32,754 bases of DNA from DATLYH01 sp035575035 (GCA_035575035.1 DATLYH010000183.1:1-32754); one strand, 5' to 3'. Counted from the stretch's first letter, positions 8,101-15,163 are shown. Notes: generated from the letters alone by a model not told the origin. A program made the numbers and translations.

Positions 8101-9199
8101 CGCCGCCCGCCAGGCGCTGGAAAAGGCCGAACGCCGTCCCGGCGAGAACGCCACCCATGACGATGTGGCCCAGCAATCCCGAGACTTGCAGAGCGGCGAT
8201 CCGCAGAAGCGCGAGCAAGCTGCCGAGAAGCTCGACCAGATGGCCCGCAATGCCAAGGATGAAAGTGTGCGCGAAGCGGCCCGCCAAGAGTTGGAAAAGA
8301 GCGGCCAGAAGCCCGGCCAGGATGCCAAACCGCAAGATGTCGCCCGCCAGGAGAAAGAACTCCAGCAAGGCGACGAGAAGAAGTGGCGCGACGCCCTTGA
8401 CAAGTTGCAACAGTTCCTCCGCAACGCCAAGGACGAGAAGGTCCGCGAGGCGGCCCGCCAGGCGCTGGAGCGAGCCGCCAAGCAGAAGCAAGATGAGCAG
8501 AGCCCCGGCGTCGCCCGGCAGCCACCGAGCCGGCCGGAAAACCTGGAAGCCGGTGGCCCGAAGCAGGGACCACCCCAGGGCAAGGAGGCGGAGGCCGGCA
8601 CCCCTCGCGCCGCCAATCCGGCTCAAAGCACTGCGGATCGCGGCCAGCCCAAGGACGCCGACCCGGACGCGAAGAAGGGAGGCGACCAGCCCAACGCCCC
8701 GGACAAGGTGCCGGTAATGGCCCGGGAGCGCGGCCAGGGGGGCGGCGAGGAGTCGTCCTTCGGCATCCCCGGCACCGGCGACGCCCGCCCCGATCAACAG
8801 ATGGTCCAGCCCGAGGAGCCGACCGGCGGACCGGCCGATCCCCGGCACCGCGAGCGCGGCGGCGTCTTACAGCTGGAAGATCTCAAAAAGATTGATAAGG
8901 AAATCCGCGACAAGCTGGGCTGGAGCGAGGAACAGTTGAAGAAGTTTCAACAGGCTTACGCCGACCTGCTGAAGCGGCGGCAAGCAGAGGCGAAGACCGC
9001 GGGCGAGGACCAGCCGCTGCGCCCACAACAGGGGGGCAGTCTGAGGAACATCCAGGCCCAGCGCGTCCAGCCGACCCAGGGGAGCCCGGTCGATGCCCGC
9101 TACCTCGGCCGCGGCCAGCCGCCGCCCGGCTACCAGGACGCCGACCGTGAATTCCGCCGCCGCCTCTCTGAACTCGACCTGCCGCCGGAGAAGAAGTGA
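5168..9199 (+). CDS. Large DUF4175-like membrane protein with charged low-complexity and 58-residue repeats
   Basis: The protein has 1343 residues. Three membrane segments lie near the N-terminus (about 35-58, 70-90 and 159-179), with ARQIEQTIPGAKNSVVNWL between the second and third. This layout resembles DUF4175-type proteins of planctomycetes; the family name is from memory. Residues about 180-535 are beta-rich and probably extracytoplasmic. From about 537 to 880 the chain is an extreme Lys/Glu/Gln/Pro/Ala low-complexity region. Residues 883-1110 hold four tandem repeats of exactly 58 residues (Asp883, Asp941, Asp999 and Asp1057 start equivalent units), each a helical pair resembling HEAT repeats. 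A small helical domain (LEDLKKIDKEIRDKLGW) and a tail close the protein. An AAGGAG lies 6 nt before the ATG. It is probably an envelope structural or scaffold protein. No enzyme motif is seen. Confidence 0.75.
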   Translation: MATVRDRAATPAPPTKYDALVEAQLARARRRIRALDLIVAILGFLAATLAYALVMVLCDRSLGLAPSTRQLAFVAYLAGAALYLGVLVVRPLLHRINPYYAARQIEQTIPGAKNSVVNWLDLHQQPLPPAIQGAISHRAARDLAQADLDRAVSGRRAGWMGGLTAALFITAFVVMVTVGPGPFFSFLERTFLPFSSSGGIRTRTQITLLYPEGGNTTVPVGRSVLFRVYVEGRVPHPKRSDALRLLYRYRLSDSYEAMPLEQETDREWGVSFPSNQVHSGFWYKIAGGDAETPEYRVEVRSPPLATPYEATYHYRPYLHWPDETHADPNLKAMRGTEVTLLARANRTVKEGRLELVGAKKAVPAELVEKDPHVLRFRLVLDQDDQYRIFFTSTEGESTVEPTAYTITVIPDYPPQVKITEPAEDEITKPANALLEVEGSASDDIGVKGLTLRLQVADGPVLRPKVYREGKSFQLSDGGYPKILDYKDSVDLAKVKDAEGKDFALRPGMVLEYWLEAADDCDYPAPHVAQSKPRKRVIIGEPEKDPQKQEQARRQAAEEQKQHEAKQDEKLRQEDEQRQKEAKAGNQPNQAQDPQAPPPDRKDPEQEKQDRDIEEQARRIKEELERKEKERQKDRREGEAKGDERQEPKGGAKDEGQSPEQEEKKGECKNQGASAPNDPKQRPAESKKGDAGQEQAGSEKSAGKPENQSGQGEKSAAKEQPGSSAEVGQGKGEASQKPERAEARDAGRQDPKEPPAQTKPEGAAKPGQQSQKTQAKGPGNEGAGADRRPPGDAKGEPQPTAKSDGKGPGRESASAKEPQGKPKDPGKSPPNEKTARGQSKSAPPEKGDGSDVARAENKGAEQRSDGQPQAGARSQQARDAKKEDVDRLAKDLQSGDAQKQQDAADKLDQISRNAKDQQARNAARQALEKADKLPGKEAKPEDVAQQAKDLQSGDPQKREQAAEKLDQMARNARDKKVRDAARQALEKAERRPGENATHDDVAQQSRDLQSGDPQKREQAAEKLDQMARNAKDESVREAARQELEKSGQKPGQDAKPQDVARQEKELQQGDEKKWRDALDKLQQFLRNAKDEKVREAARQALERAAKQKQDEQSPGVARQPPSRPENLEAGGPKQGPPQGKEAEAGTPRAANPAQSTADRGQPKDADPDAKKGGDQPNAPDKVPVMARERGQGGGEESSFGIPGTGDARPDQQMVQPEEPTGGPADPRHRERGGVLQLEDLKKIDKEIRDKLGWSEEQLKKFQQAYADLLKRRQAEAKTAGEDQPLRPQQGGSLRNIQAQRVQPTQGSPVDARYLGRGQPPPGYQDADREFRRRLSELDLPPEKK
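7814..8509 (+). repeat. Four 174-bp in-frame tandem repeats
   Basis: Units start at 7814, 7988, 8162 and 8336, a period of exactly 174 bp (58 codons). Units 2 and 3 are almost identical at the DNA level over the stretch encoding LQSGDPQKREQAAEKLDQMA (8011-8079 against 8185-8253), differing mainly at third positions. That suggests a fairly recent duplication. Units 1 and 4 are more diverged. Confidence 0.9.
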
Positions 9200-9507
9200 T
9201 CTCCGATCCGGCGCGGCTCCGGCGAAAACCCGGCGCTCAGCCTGGGGCAGGTGTGTCGGGCTTTTGAACCGGCGCGGCGGCGTCAGGCGGGCGAACCAGC
9301 GGGGGGAGCGGACGGAATGCATATGGCTGCAGTTAGGGTCGATCACCCGCAGCATCATCGCGCCGCCCGACGGTTACAGCAGTGACAATTATTGTTGCGC
9401 TTGGAGCGCTGGAGGATTAGCCGCGAGTCTCCGGCGATCATCTATTCGTGAAGGTGGATGCATGCCCGTCTGCCAGGGGTGCGCGGCTTCTTCGCTAGAA
9501 TGCGGAC
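9200..9507. other. Intergenic region, no gene found
   Basis: This 308-base gap lies between two rightward genes. It contains a short perfect palindrome ACAATTATTGT at 9385-9395, which could be an operator but is a single instance. A TAGAAT hexamer lies at 9496-9501, just before the next start codon. I see no tRNA, no clear terminator and no convincing ORF. Confidence 0.5.
9496..9501 (+). promoter_or_regulatory. Possible -10 element of a leaderless transcript
   Basis: TAGAAT at 9496-9501 is five of six to the -10 consensus. Transcription would start about 7 nt downstream, at or next to the A of the ATG at 9508. No good -35 is present (CTGCCA at 9470-9475 is 20 bp away). Confidence 0.3.
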
Positions 9508-10494
9508 ATGGGCCCATCCGTCGCCGTTGAACCGGCTCGACTCGAAGAGCGGGCGCCGGCGTTCCGTTTGATTTTCCAGCACTTGACGGCCAACGAGCGC
9601 GAGCAGCGCGTCGCCACGGCGCTGCATCTGGTCGAGCGCGGTGAGCTGGACCCGGCCGGCCTTCTGGTGGCGCGGCAGGGAGGCGTGGTCGGGGCAATGC
9701 TCTGCCAGGTCCTTCCCGGGGCCAGCGGCTTGGTCTGGCCGCCGCAGACCGTCCTGGCCGCCGGGCAAAGGGAGTGGGAAGACCTGCTGGTCCGCCGCGC
9801 TGTCGATTGGATGCGCCGGCAGGGGGCCAAGTTGGGGCAGGCCCTGATGAGTCTGCGGGAGGCCCCGCTCGCCGCCCCCCTGGTGCGCAACGGTTTCGCG
9901 CATATCACCCGACTCTCGTACCTGCGCCGGCTGCTCTCCCCTTCCGACCGTCCGCCGCCGGTGGCCCGGCGTCTCACCTGTCAGTCTTACGATTGCTGCG
10001 ATCAGGCACTGTTCCACCGGACGCTGCTGCGCACTTATGAGGATACGCTGGACTGCCCGGAGATCAGCGATGTGCGCGACTTGGATGAGGTCATCGCCGG
10101 GCACCGCGCCCAGGGAAAGCATGACCCGGCCCTCTGGTGGTTGGCCCGGGACGGCGACCGGCCGATCGGCGTGCTGCTCCTGACCGAGATGCCGGAGTGG
10201 GAGGCGTGGGATGTGTCCTATGTGGGGGTGGTTCCCGAGGCGCGGCGGTGCGGCCTGGGGCGGGAATTGATGATCCATGCCCTGACCGAGGCCCAGGCAG
10301 CCGGCGTCAGCCAGATGACGCTTTCGGTGGACGACCGCAACCGCCCCGCCTGGCACCTCTACCGCAGCCTGGGCTTCGAGCCCTACGACCAGCGCGAGGT
10401 TTACCTGGCGGTCTGGGAAAAAGGGAATCTACGAATCACACCAAGCGACACGCATCCTGAAGGGAGAGAGGGCCAATCCCCGGTTTGCAGCTGA
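9508..10494 (+). CDS. Tandem GNAT-family N-acetyltransferase
   Basis: The protein has 328 residues with two GNAT-like halves. The N-terminal half (about 1-150) has the GNAT strand pattern but no clear acetyl-CoA loop, so it may be a degenerate domain. The C-terminal half has motif A in VVPEARRCGLGRELMIHAL, the acetyl-CoA pyrophosphate loop (R-x-x-G-x-G), followed by MTLSVDDRNRPAWHLYRSLGF, the usual C-terminal GNAT signature. Tandem GNATs of this layout include mycothiol synthase and various uncharacterised acetyltransferases, and the substrate cannot be read from sequence. There is no Shine-Dalgarno sequence. TAGAAT ends 6 nt before the ATG, so the mRNA may be leaderless. The C-terminal 25 residues after the domain look non-conserved. 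Confidence 0.8.
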   Translation: MGPSVAVEPARLEERAPAFRLIFQHLTANEREQRVATALHLVERGELDPAGLLVARQGGVVGAMLCQVLPGASGLVWPPQTVLAAGQREWEDLLVRRAVDWMRRQGAKLGQALMSLREAPLAAPLVRNGFAHITRLSYLRRLLSPSDRPPPVARRLTCQSYDCCDQALFHRTLLRTYEDTLDCPEISDVRDLDEVIAGHRAQGKHDPALWWLARDGDRPIGVLLLTEMPEWEAWDVSYVGVVPEARRCGLGRELMIHALTEAQAAGVSQMTLSVDDRNRPAWHLYRSLGFEPYDQREVYLAVWEKGNLRITPSDTHPEGREGQSPVCS

Positions 10495-10507
10495 CCTGGC
10501 TGGCAGC

Positions 10508-10550
10508 TGCGCACCCTCTCGTTAATCCGTGGGTGCGCATCTTTACTTGA
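10508..10550 (+). terminator. Stem-loop with T-rich tail after the GNAT gene
   Basis: TGCGCACCC (10508-10516) and GGGTGCGCA (10531-10539) form a perfect 9-bp stem with a 14-nt loop. TCTTTACTT follows. It sits 14 nt after the stop codon at 10494, the expected place for an intrinsic terminator, although the U tract is interrupted. Confidence 0.5.
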
Positions 10551-10681
10551 TTGACAGGTTTTCCACGGTCCAACTCGGATGGCGGGGCTTGCGGGCCAGG
10601 CCGGGCTTGCGCGAAGTGCCTGCGATGCCGCCGCTTGCGCCCGCCGCCGCAAACCCGTCCCTGAATCGGCGCCAATTGGCA

Positions 10682-10711
10682 TTGGCGAGCACGGCCGGGG
10701 CGGTCTACAAT
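10682..10711 (+). promoter_or_regulatory. Sigma-70-like promoter for dnaA
   Basis: TTGGCG at 10682-10687 and TACAAT at 10706-10711 are spaced by 18 bp. The leader to the TTG start at 10830 would be about 110 nt. Predicted by eye only. Confidence 0.45.
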
Positions 10712-10829
10712 CGCCCTCCTCCGAGCACGACGTCCCGGCAGGCCCTTCCCTCCTGACCGGGGACCAACCTCTCTGACGGCCGAATCCGTACCGCTTCAGA
10801 CGGACTGATTGCGCGCCCGGAGGGAGTCC

Positions 10830-12260
10830 TTGACAAGCAGCGACCGCGACGTCGTGGCGGCGCTGGAGCAGGCCATCATCCAGCGCATCGGGGAGCCACG
10901 CTACCAACTCTGGTTTGCCCGCCACACCAAGTTCACCTGGGAGGATAATCTCCTGGTGGTAGGCGTCCCCAACCGCTTCTTCCAGGAGTGGCTGCAAAAC
11001 ACCTTTGCCGAGGCCGTGCGCGCCGCGGCAACCGAGGTGCTCGACCAACCGATGCAGGTGCGCTTCGCCATCGACGCCGAGCTGTTCCAGGCCGCCCGCA
11101 AGGAACAGGCCGCCGTCGAGCAGGCGCGGAACGCGGCACGACCAACGCGGGACGAACCACCCGAGCCGATCGACGTGGAGCCGACCGCCCCGCGCCCCGC
11201 GAGCCGCGCCGGGCGTCCCTCGGCCCGCCGCTGGCGTCACCTGAGCGAGTTTGTCGTGGGGGCATGCAATCGCGTGGCCCACGCCTCTGCCCTGAGTGTG
11301 GTCGAATCGCCCGGCCAGGGGCCCAACCCGCTGGTGATTCACGGCCCGGTCGGCACCGGCAAGACTCACCTGCTTGAAGGCATCTACCTGGGGCTGCGTC
11401 GCGGCTACCCCGAGTGGCGCATCTGCTTCGTCACGGCCGAGGACTTCACCAACCGCTTCGTCCAGGCCATGCGGTTGGGCAAGCTCGGCGCCTTTCGCAA
11501 ACATTTCCGGGAGTGTGACGCCCTGCTTCTGGATGACTTGCACTTCCTGGCCGGTAAGCGGGCCACGCAGGAGGAGTTCCTGCACACCTTTGATGTCCTC
11601 CACCGCGACGGCAAGCAGCTGGTACTGACCTGCGATTGTCATCCTCGCCTGAGTGACGACTTCCTTCCCGACCTGGCCGACCGACTGCTTGGCGGCGCGG
11701 TCTGGGGCCTGACCCCGCCCGATGCCGACACGCGGCTGGCAATCCTGAGAGCCAAGGCGGCACGGGGCGGTGAGCCCGTTCCCGAGGAAGTGCTGTCCTT
11801 CCTGGCCGGCCAACTCCGCGGCAACGTGCGCGAGTTGGAGGGGGCCCTGCACAGCGTCCGCCATTATGGCCGGGTGGCCGGTCGGCCGATCGACCTGGCC
11901 CTGGCCCGCGAAGCGCTGGCCGACCTGCTGCGCCACGCCGTGCAGGTGGTGCAGCTGGCCGACGTGGACCGGGCGGTCTGCCGGGTGCTGCGCCTGGAGG
12001 CCGGCGCCTTGCAGTCGCGGCAGCGGGCCTGGGCCGTCAGCCACCCGCGCATGCTGGCGATGTACCTGGCCCGCAAGCATACCGCCGCGGCCTACAGCGA
12101 GATCGGCAAGTACTTCGGCGGCCGTAATCACAGCACCGCCGTTGCCGCCGAGAAGAAGGTCCGCCAGTGGCTGCAACAGGGGAGCGAGTTGGCCCTGGGC
12201 GGACGCTGCCTCGCCGTCCGCGACCTGATCGAGATGATCGAGCGCGAGCTGCTTCGGTGA
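10830..12260 (+). CDS. dnaA: Chromosomal replication initiator protein DnaA
   Basis: The protein has 476 residues from TTG 10830, which has GGAGG 6 nt upstream; a TTG at 10809 in the same frame lacks one. Domain I is residues about 1-85 and a Pro/Ala/Arg-rich linker runs 90-135. The AAA+ domain has Walker A GPVGTGKTH (172-180) and Walker B LLLDD (232-236). The C-terminal helix-turn-helix carries the DnaA-box recognition signature GGRNHSTA (430-437), close to the canonical GGRDHST. DnaA-ATP binds DnaA boxes and opens the origin. The region usually reading RF before the box VII Gly reads RLLGG here. Neighbours are not dnaN, recF or gyrB, and no origin is visible, so the gene is separated from the usual replication cluster. 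A DnaA paralogue cannot be excluded. Confidence 0.9.
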   Translation: MTSSDRDVVAALEQAIIQRIGEPRYQLWFARHTKFTWEDNLLVVGVPNRFFQEWLQNTFAEAVRAAATEVLDQPMQVRFAIDAELFQAARKEQAAVEQARNAARPTRDEPPEPIDVEPTAPRPASRAGRPSARRWRHLSEFVVGACNRVAHASALSVVESPGQGPNPLVIHGPVGTGKTHLLEGIYLGLRRGYPEWRICFVTAEDFTNRFVQAMRLGKLGAFRKHFRECDALLLDDLHFLAGKRATQEEFLHTFDVLHRDGKQLVLTCDCHPRLSDDFLPDLADRLLGGAVWGLTPPDADTRLAILRAKAARGGEPVPEEVLSFLAGQLRGNVRELEGALHSVRHYGRVAGRPIDLALAREALADLLRHAVQVVQLADVDRAVCRVLRLEAGALQSRQRAWAVSHPRMLAMYLARKHTAAAYSEIGKYFGGRNHSTAVAAEKKVRQWLQQGSELALGGRCLAVRDLIEMIERELLR

Positions 12261-12549
12261 ATCCAGGTGGATCGTAGAATCTGGTGATAGTTTGCCGGAT
12301 CTGCGCGGCATGACGAAAGGGCAGGCCCAGTGCGGAGAGGCCGGGGTTCCTTTTCCTAGGACTGTACCTGGCGGCCGGTCGATTCTAGTTGTGCCGGATG
12401 CGGCGCTCCTGTCGAGGACAAGGCCGCGTCGCGTTGTGCCTGCCGGACGAGCGGCGCCGGCGGGAAGGGTTCGTGAGACGGTGCGGCCACGGGAAGGCCA
12501 GCCGGGTCCCGCGAACGGGTTGGAGGTCAAAGCTGTCAAAGGAGTCGCG

Positions 12550-12963
12550 ATGAAACGCTTTGCCTTGATGATCAGCGCTGCCGTGGGCCTGTTTCTGAGC
12601 AGCAACGTGGCCGAGGCCAGCTGGCACAGCTGGTTCTACAGCGGCTACCAGCCCTGCTACAACATCTTCGCCAAGCGGAACAAGTGCCTGACCCCCGAGG
12701 AGGCACGGCTGCAAAAGTTCTGGCACGACTACTACAACGCCCTGGGCTGCTACTACAAGGCGCTAGACAACATCGATTGGGTCGCCTACTACAAGAACCA
12801 CGGCTACCAGATTAACGCCGGCTGCGGCATCGGCGGCGGCTGCCAACGGATCAACTATGCCCCCGTCTTCGTCAGCCCCACCATGCAGTGGGCGGTGCCC
12901 AACACCTGCCTGAGCGGCCCGCCGCTGGGCCCCGGCTACTGCCCGATGCCCGGCGGTTACTAA
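12550..12963 (+). CDS. Small secreted Cys/Tyr-rich protein
   Basis: The protein has 137 residues. A signal peptide (MKRFALMISAAVGLFLSSNV, cleavage after AEA at residue 23) precedes a short mature chain rich in Tyr, Trp, Gly and Asn with eight Cys. The Cys residues occur in QPCYN, NKCLT, LGCYY, GCGIGGGC, NTCLS and GYCPM, and could form disulfides outside the cytoplasm. I recognise no family. The start is fixed by AAAGGAGTCGCG directly before ATG 12550; the frame is open upstream to 12292 but that part reads as noncoding. The next gene has the same leader and a similar build. A hairpin follows at 13000-13038. The role is unknown; an envelope-associated protein is a guess from the signal peptide. 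Confidence 0.7.
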   Translation: MKRFALMISAAVGLFLSSNVAEASWHSWFYSGYQPCYNIFAKRNKCLTPEEARLQKFWHDYYNALGCYYKALDNIDWVAYYKNHGYQINAGCGIGGGCQRINYAPVFVSPTMQWAVPNTCLSGPPLGPGYCPMPGGY

Positions 12964-12999
12964 CCGGCCACGGACGATTCGTCCCGCTGCCATCCCACT

Positions 13000-13038
13000 A
13001 CGAAGGCCGGGTCCTCACCAGAGGACTCGGCCTTTCGT
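13000..13038 (+). terminator. Long imperfect hairpin after the Cys-rich gene
   Basis: ACGAAGGCCGGGTCCTC (13000-13016) pairs with GAGGACTCGGCCTTTCGT (13021-13038) around an ACCA loop, with one bulge and one mismatch. It begins 36 nt after the stop codon. No T tract follows, so termination is likely but not certain. Confidence 0.5.
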
Positions 13039-13206
13039 GGTTAACGGCCTGCATGTCACTCCTCTTCGATGCAACTCCACCCCCCGTTCCAGCAATTCCT
13101 GCCTGCCCGGTGTTCCGATCCCGTCTGCCGCATCGGCCGTGGGTTAAGCTACCTGATGGAGGCGGCTCGCCTTCTTCAAGGACAGCTTCTCACGAAAGGA
13201 GTCGCC

Positions 13207-13557
13207 ATGAGAGCGACAGCGATCTGTTTCGGGGCTCTGGCGCTGCTGGCGGTCGGCGCCGGTATGACCCAGGCCAATCCCTACTACTTCCCCGTCCCCC
13301 GAGTGGCGCCGGACGCCTGCGGTCCCGGTTGGTACAACAGCCACCCCTGCGGCATGATTTACGGACCGAACTACTGGCTGACACCCGCCGGCTTGCCGTT
13401 CAACGGCCTGCTGCCCGCGCCTCCTTACGGAGGCGGGCAGGCATCGGCGGCCTTTCCGACCCACCCCTACGCCCGCAGTCCCCGCGACTATTTCATGATC
13501 TACGACAACTGGTACGACCTTCCTTACCCGCGCGACTTCACCTACCCCCGGCCCTGA
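13207..13557 (+). CDS. Small secreted Pro/Tyr-rich protein
   Basis: The protein has 116 residues from ATG 13207. The signal peptide is residues 1-23 (core ICFGALALLAVGAGM, cleavage after TQA). The mature part is short and rich in Pro, Tyr, Gly and aromatic residues, with two Cys (DACGPGW and HPCGM) and a Tyr/Pro-rich end (YDNWYDLPYPRDF). No catalytic motif or known domain is seen. AAAGGAGTCGCC sits directly before the ATG and is almost the same as the leader of the preceding secreted gene. The two are likely regulated alike but are separated by a hairpin and about 240 bp. The function is unknown. Confidence 0.65.
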   Translation: MRATAICFGALALLAVGAGMTQANPYYFPVPRVAPDACGPGWYNSHPCGMIYGPNYWLTPAGLPFNGLLPAPPYGGGQASAAFPTHPYARSPRDYFMIYDNWYDLPYPRDFTYPRP

Positions 13558-13565
13558 GGCACCCC

Positions 13566-13599
13566 GGCCGGGCCTGCAGGCCCCCCTGCGGGCCCGGCC
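13566..13599. terminator. GC-rich hairpin between convergent genes
   Basis: GGCCGGGCCTGCAGG (13566-13580) and CCTGCGGGCCCGGCC (13585-13599) form a 15-bp stem with one mismatch and a CCCC loop. It lies exactly between the stop codons of the secreted-protein gene (+, 13557) and the thioesterase gene (-, 13600), where a bidirectional terminator would be useful. It has no T tract. Confidence 0.55.
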
Positions 13600-14040
13600 T
13601 CAAGGCCGGGGGGCGCTCGCTTCCAACTCCGCGATGCGCCGCCGCAGCTCGTCGGGGATCGGCACCTTCTCGCCGCGGCCATAGTGGTACGTCACCACCG
13701 TGCCCTGTCCCTCGGCCGCCACCGCCGCCAACTTTCGACTGATCACCCGGTGCTCCAGCACGAACCGGTCTTCCTCCTGGGAGATGACCCGGGCCGTTAC
13801 CAGGACCGTATCCGGATAAGTCAGCGGTCGGCGGAAGCGGGCCTGCGTCGCCTGAAGGATCGGACCGATGCCGGTCTCCTTTTCGTACTCGAACCAGCCC
13901 AATCGGCGGAAGTACTCCAGCCGGGCGCTCTCCATGTAGCGGAAGTAGACCACATTGTTGACGTGGCGGTAGGCGTCCATCTCGCCCCAGACCACCGGCA
14001 GCTCGATCACCACAGGGAAGCCGGCAAGTAGTTCATCCAT
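13600..14040 (-). CDS. Acyl-CoA thioesterase, 4HBT hotdog family
   Basis: The protein has 146 residues from ATG 14040, the usual size of a single hotdog domain. WGEMDAYRHVNNVVYFRYME (residues 18-37) is the 4-hydroxybenzoyl-CoA thioesterase/YbgC signature. Asp22 is in the catalytic position, and HVNN leads into the long central helix. The predicted reaction is hydrolysis of an acyl-CoA thioester in the cytoplasm; the acyl chain is unknown. The start codon overlaps the end of the upstream nucleotidyltransferase-HD gene by 8 bases (ATGGATGA), so the two are translationally coupled. The frame continues upstream to 14100, but that section lies inside the other gene. Confidence 0.85.
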   Translation of the reverse strand: MDELLAGFPVVIELPVVWGEMDAYRHVNNVVYFRYMESARLEYFRRLGWFEYEKETGIGPILQATQARFRRPLTYPDTVLVTARVISQEEDRFVLEHRVISRKLAAVAAEGQGTVVTYHYGRGEKVPIPDELRRRIAELEASAPRP

Positions 14041-15163
14041 TGGTGCGCTCCAGCTCCTTGAGGTAGTCCAGTGCTTCGTCCACCGTGCCGACCACGGCAC
14101 CAGGAACGCGCCCCTCGTCGTCGAGCTGCCGCAGCAACATCAGGTCGTCGAAGTCGGGCGACTTCTCCAACTCGCGGCGCAGCTTGGCCGGCAGCTTGCC
14201 CGTCCGATACAGATGGGCGTTCATGTGGTGCTCGATGAAGAAGCGCGTCCGCTCGGTGATCAGGCCGTCCAGGGCATGCAGGGCGGCGGCGACGTGGTCG
14301 CTCGGGTCCAGCCCCTTGCCGACGTCGTGCAGCAGGGCGGCGAGCAGAAACTCCTCGTCATAGGGGCGGTGCTCGCGGGCCAACTCGAAGACTTGCAGCG
14401 AATGATAGAGCACGTCCCCCTCGGGATGATGTTGCGGCGACTGCCGGACCTCCTCCAGCGGCAACAATAGCATGCGGTAGATCTGCCAGGGATCGACCAC
14501 CTCGGCCGATGCCGCCAACTCTTCCTCCAACCGCAGGTCGGGGTACTCGCGTGCCAGCAGCTCTTCCAGCTCGCGGATCGAGGCCCGTTCGATCGGCTTG
14601 CCGGTGATAGAGCTCTTGAAGACGTAATGGGCCTTGTCCTCGGGGTAGACGGTCAGCTCAAAGTTGAAACGAGCGTAGACATGGATGTGGGTGAAGGTCC
14701 GCGCCTCGCCGAACTTGACAATCTGCTTGCGCTCGATGTCGTACTGATAGCCTTCCTGTTGGAGCACGTCGGCCACCAGGGCGGCGCTGTCGCTGAAGAC
14801 ATGGATGTCGATGTCGGAGCCCTTGCGGACATGGCCGGTCATGACGCTGCCGATCAACCGCGGCCGGAAGCGGCGGAGCAGGCGCATTAGCCGCAGCGCC
14901 TCCAGGCGCATCTCACGGAGGTGGGCGCTACGCCGCTCCCCTTCGTGGATGCGGGCAAAGACCTGAATCTGATCGCGGATCTCGGCATTGGAGGGGAGGT
15001 CTTCGGGTTTGACACCTCGGCGGCACAGCCGTTTGGCCGCCTTGCGCTTGGCGGTGTAGTATTCGGACTCGACGCGCTCATACATCAGGCGTGCCGCTTC
15101 GAGCGCGATCGCCTGACGGAGTTTGGCATTAGCCATCCTTTCTGGCGCCGTTACGAAGCCCAT
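14033..15163 (-). CDS. Nucleotidyltransferase and HD-domain fusion protein
   Basis: The protein has 376 residues from ATG 15163; ATG 15136 is an alternative, and neither has a well-spaced ribosome site. A basic helical N-terminus (1-100) precedes a polymerase-beta-type nucleotidyltransferase core. That core has GS at 105-106, the acidic pair in SDIDIHVF (Asp117, Asp119), and a later acidic strand in FNFELTVY. The C-terminal half is an HD domain: HHPEGDVLYHS (245-255), LLHDVGK (His279-Asp280) and DHVAAAL. The stretch QSPQHHPEGDVLYHS strongly resembles the HD domain of bacterial CCA-adding enzymes, but the tRNA-binding neck and body are missing and the order of parts is unusual. It may transfer a nucleotide to a nucleic acid or small molecule and also cleave phosphoesters. 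The substrate is unknown. Confidence 0.75.
   Translation of the reverse strand: MGFVTAPERMANAKLRQAIALEAARLMYERVESEYYTAKRKAAKRLCRRGVKPEDLPSNAEIRDQIQVFARIHEGERRSAHLREMRLEALRLMRLLRRFRPRLIGSVMTGHVRKGSDIDIHVFSDSAALVADVLQQEGYQYDIERKQIVKFGEARTFTHIHVYARFNFELTVYPEDKAHYVFKSSITGKPIERASIRELEELLAREYPDLRLEEELAASAEVVDPWQIYRMLLLPLEEVRQSPQHHPEGDVLYHSLQVFELAREHRPYDEEFLLAALLHDVGKGLDPSDHVAAALHALDGLITERTRFFIEHHMNAHLYRTGKLPAKLRRELEKSPDFDDLMLLRQLDDEGRVPGAVVGTVDEALDYLKELERTNG

Larger units (their letters stand above)
10495..10829. other. Intergenic region upstream of dnaA
   Basis: This 335-base region holds the stem-loop at 10508-10539 and a promoter candidate at 10682-10711. It has one weak DnaA-box-like nonamer, TTTTCCACG at 10559-10567, with two mismatches to TTATCCACA. 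There is no cluster of DnaA boxes and no AT-rich unwinding element, so it does not look like a replication origin. Confidence 0.5.

Noticed and set aside
5278..9000. Long Arg/Ser/Pro-rich or Leu-rich open frames on both strands across the large membrane protein gene
   Set aside because: They are shadow frames caused by high GC and strong codon bias. They have no ribosome sites, and their composition mirrors the true frame.
10559..10567. TTTTCCACG as a DnaA box marking an origin next to dnaA
   Set aside because: It has two mismatches and is alone. There is no box cluster or AT-rich stretch nearby. A similar single site (TTTTCCACA, 27042-27050) is also isolated.
12292..12549. N-terminal extension of the Cys-rich secreted protein
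   Set aside because: The internal ATG at 12550 has a strong ribosome site followed directly by a signal peptide. The upstream codons lack coding character.
10401..12605. A 734-codon leftward open frame opposite dnaA
   Set aside because: It is antisense to a clear dnaA gene, has no domain pattern and its His/Gln/Gly-rich composition is typical of complementary-strand artefacts.
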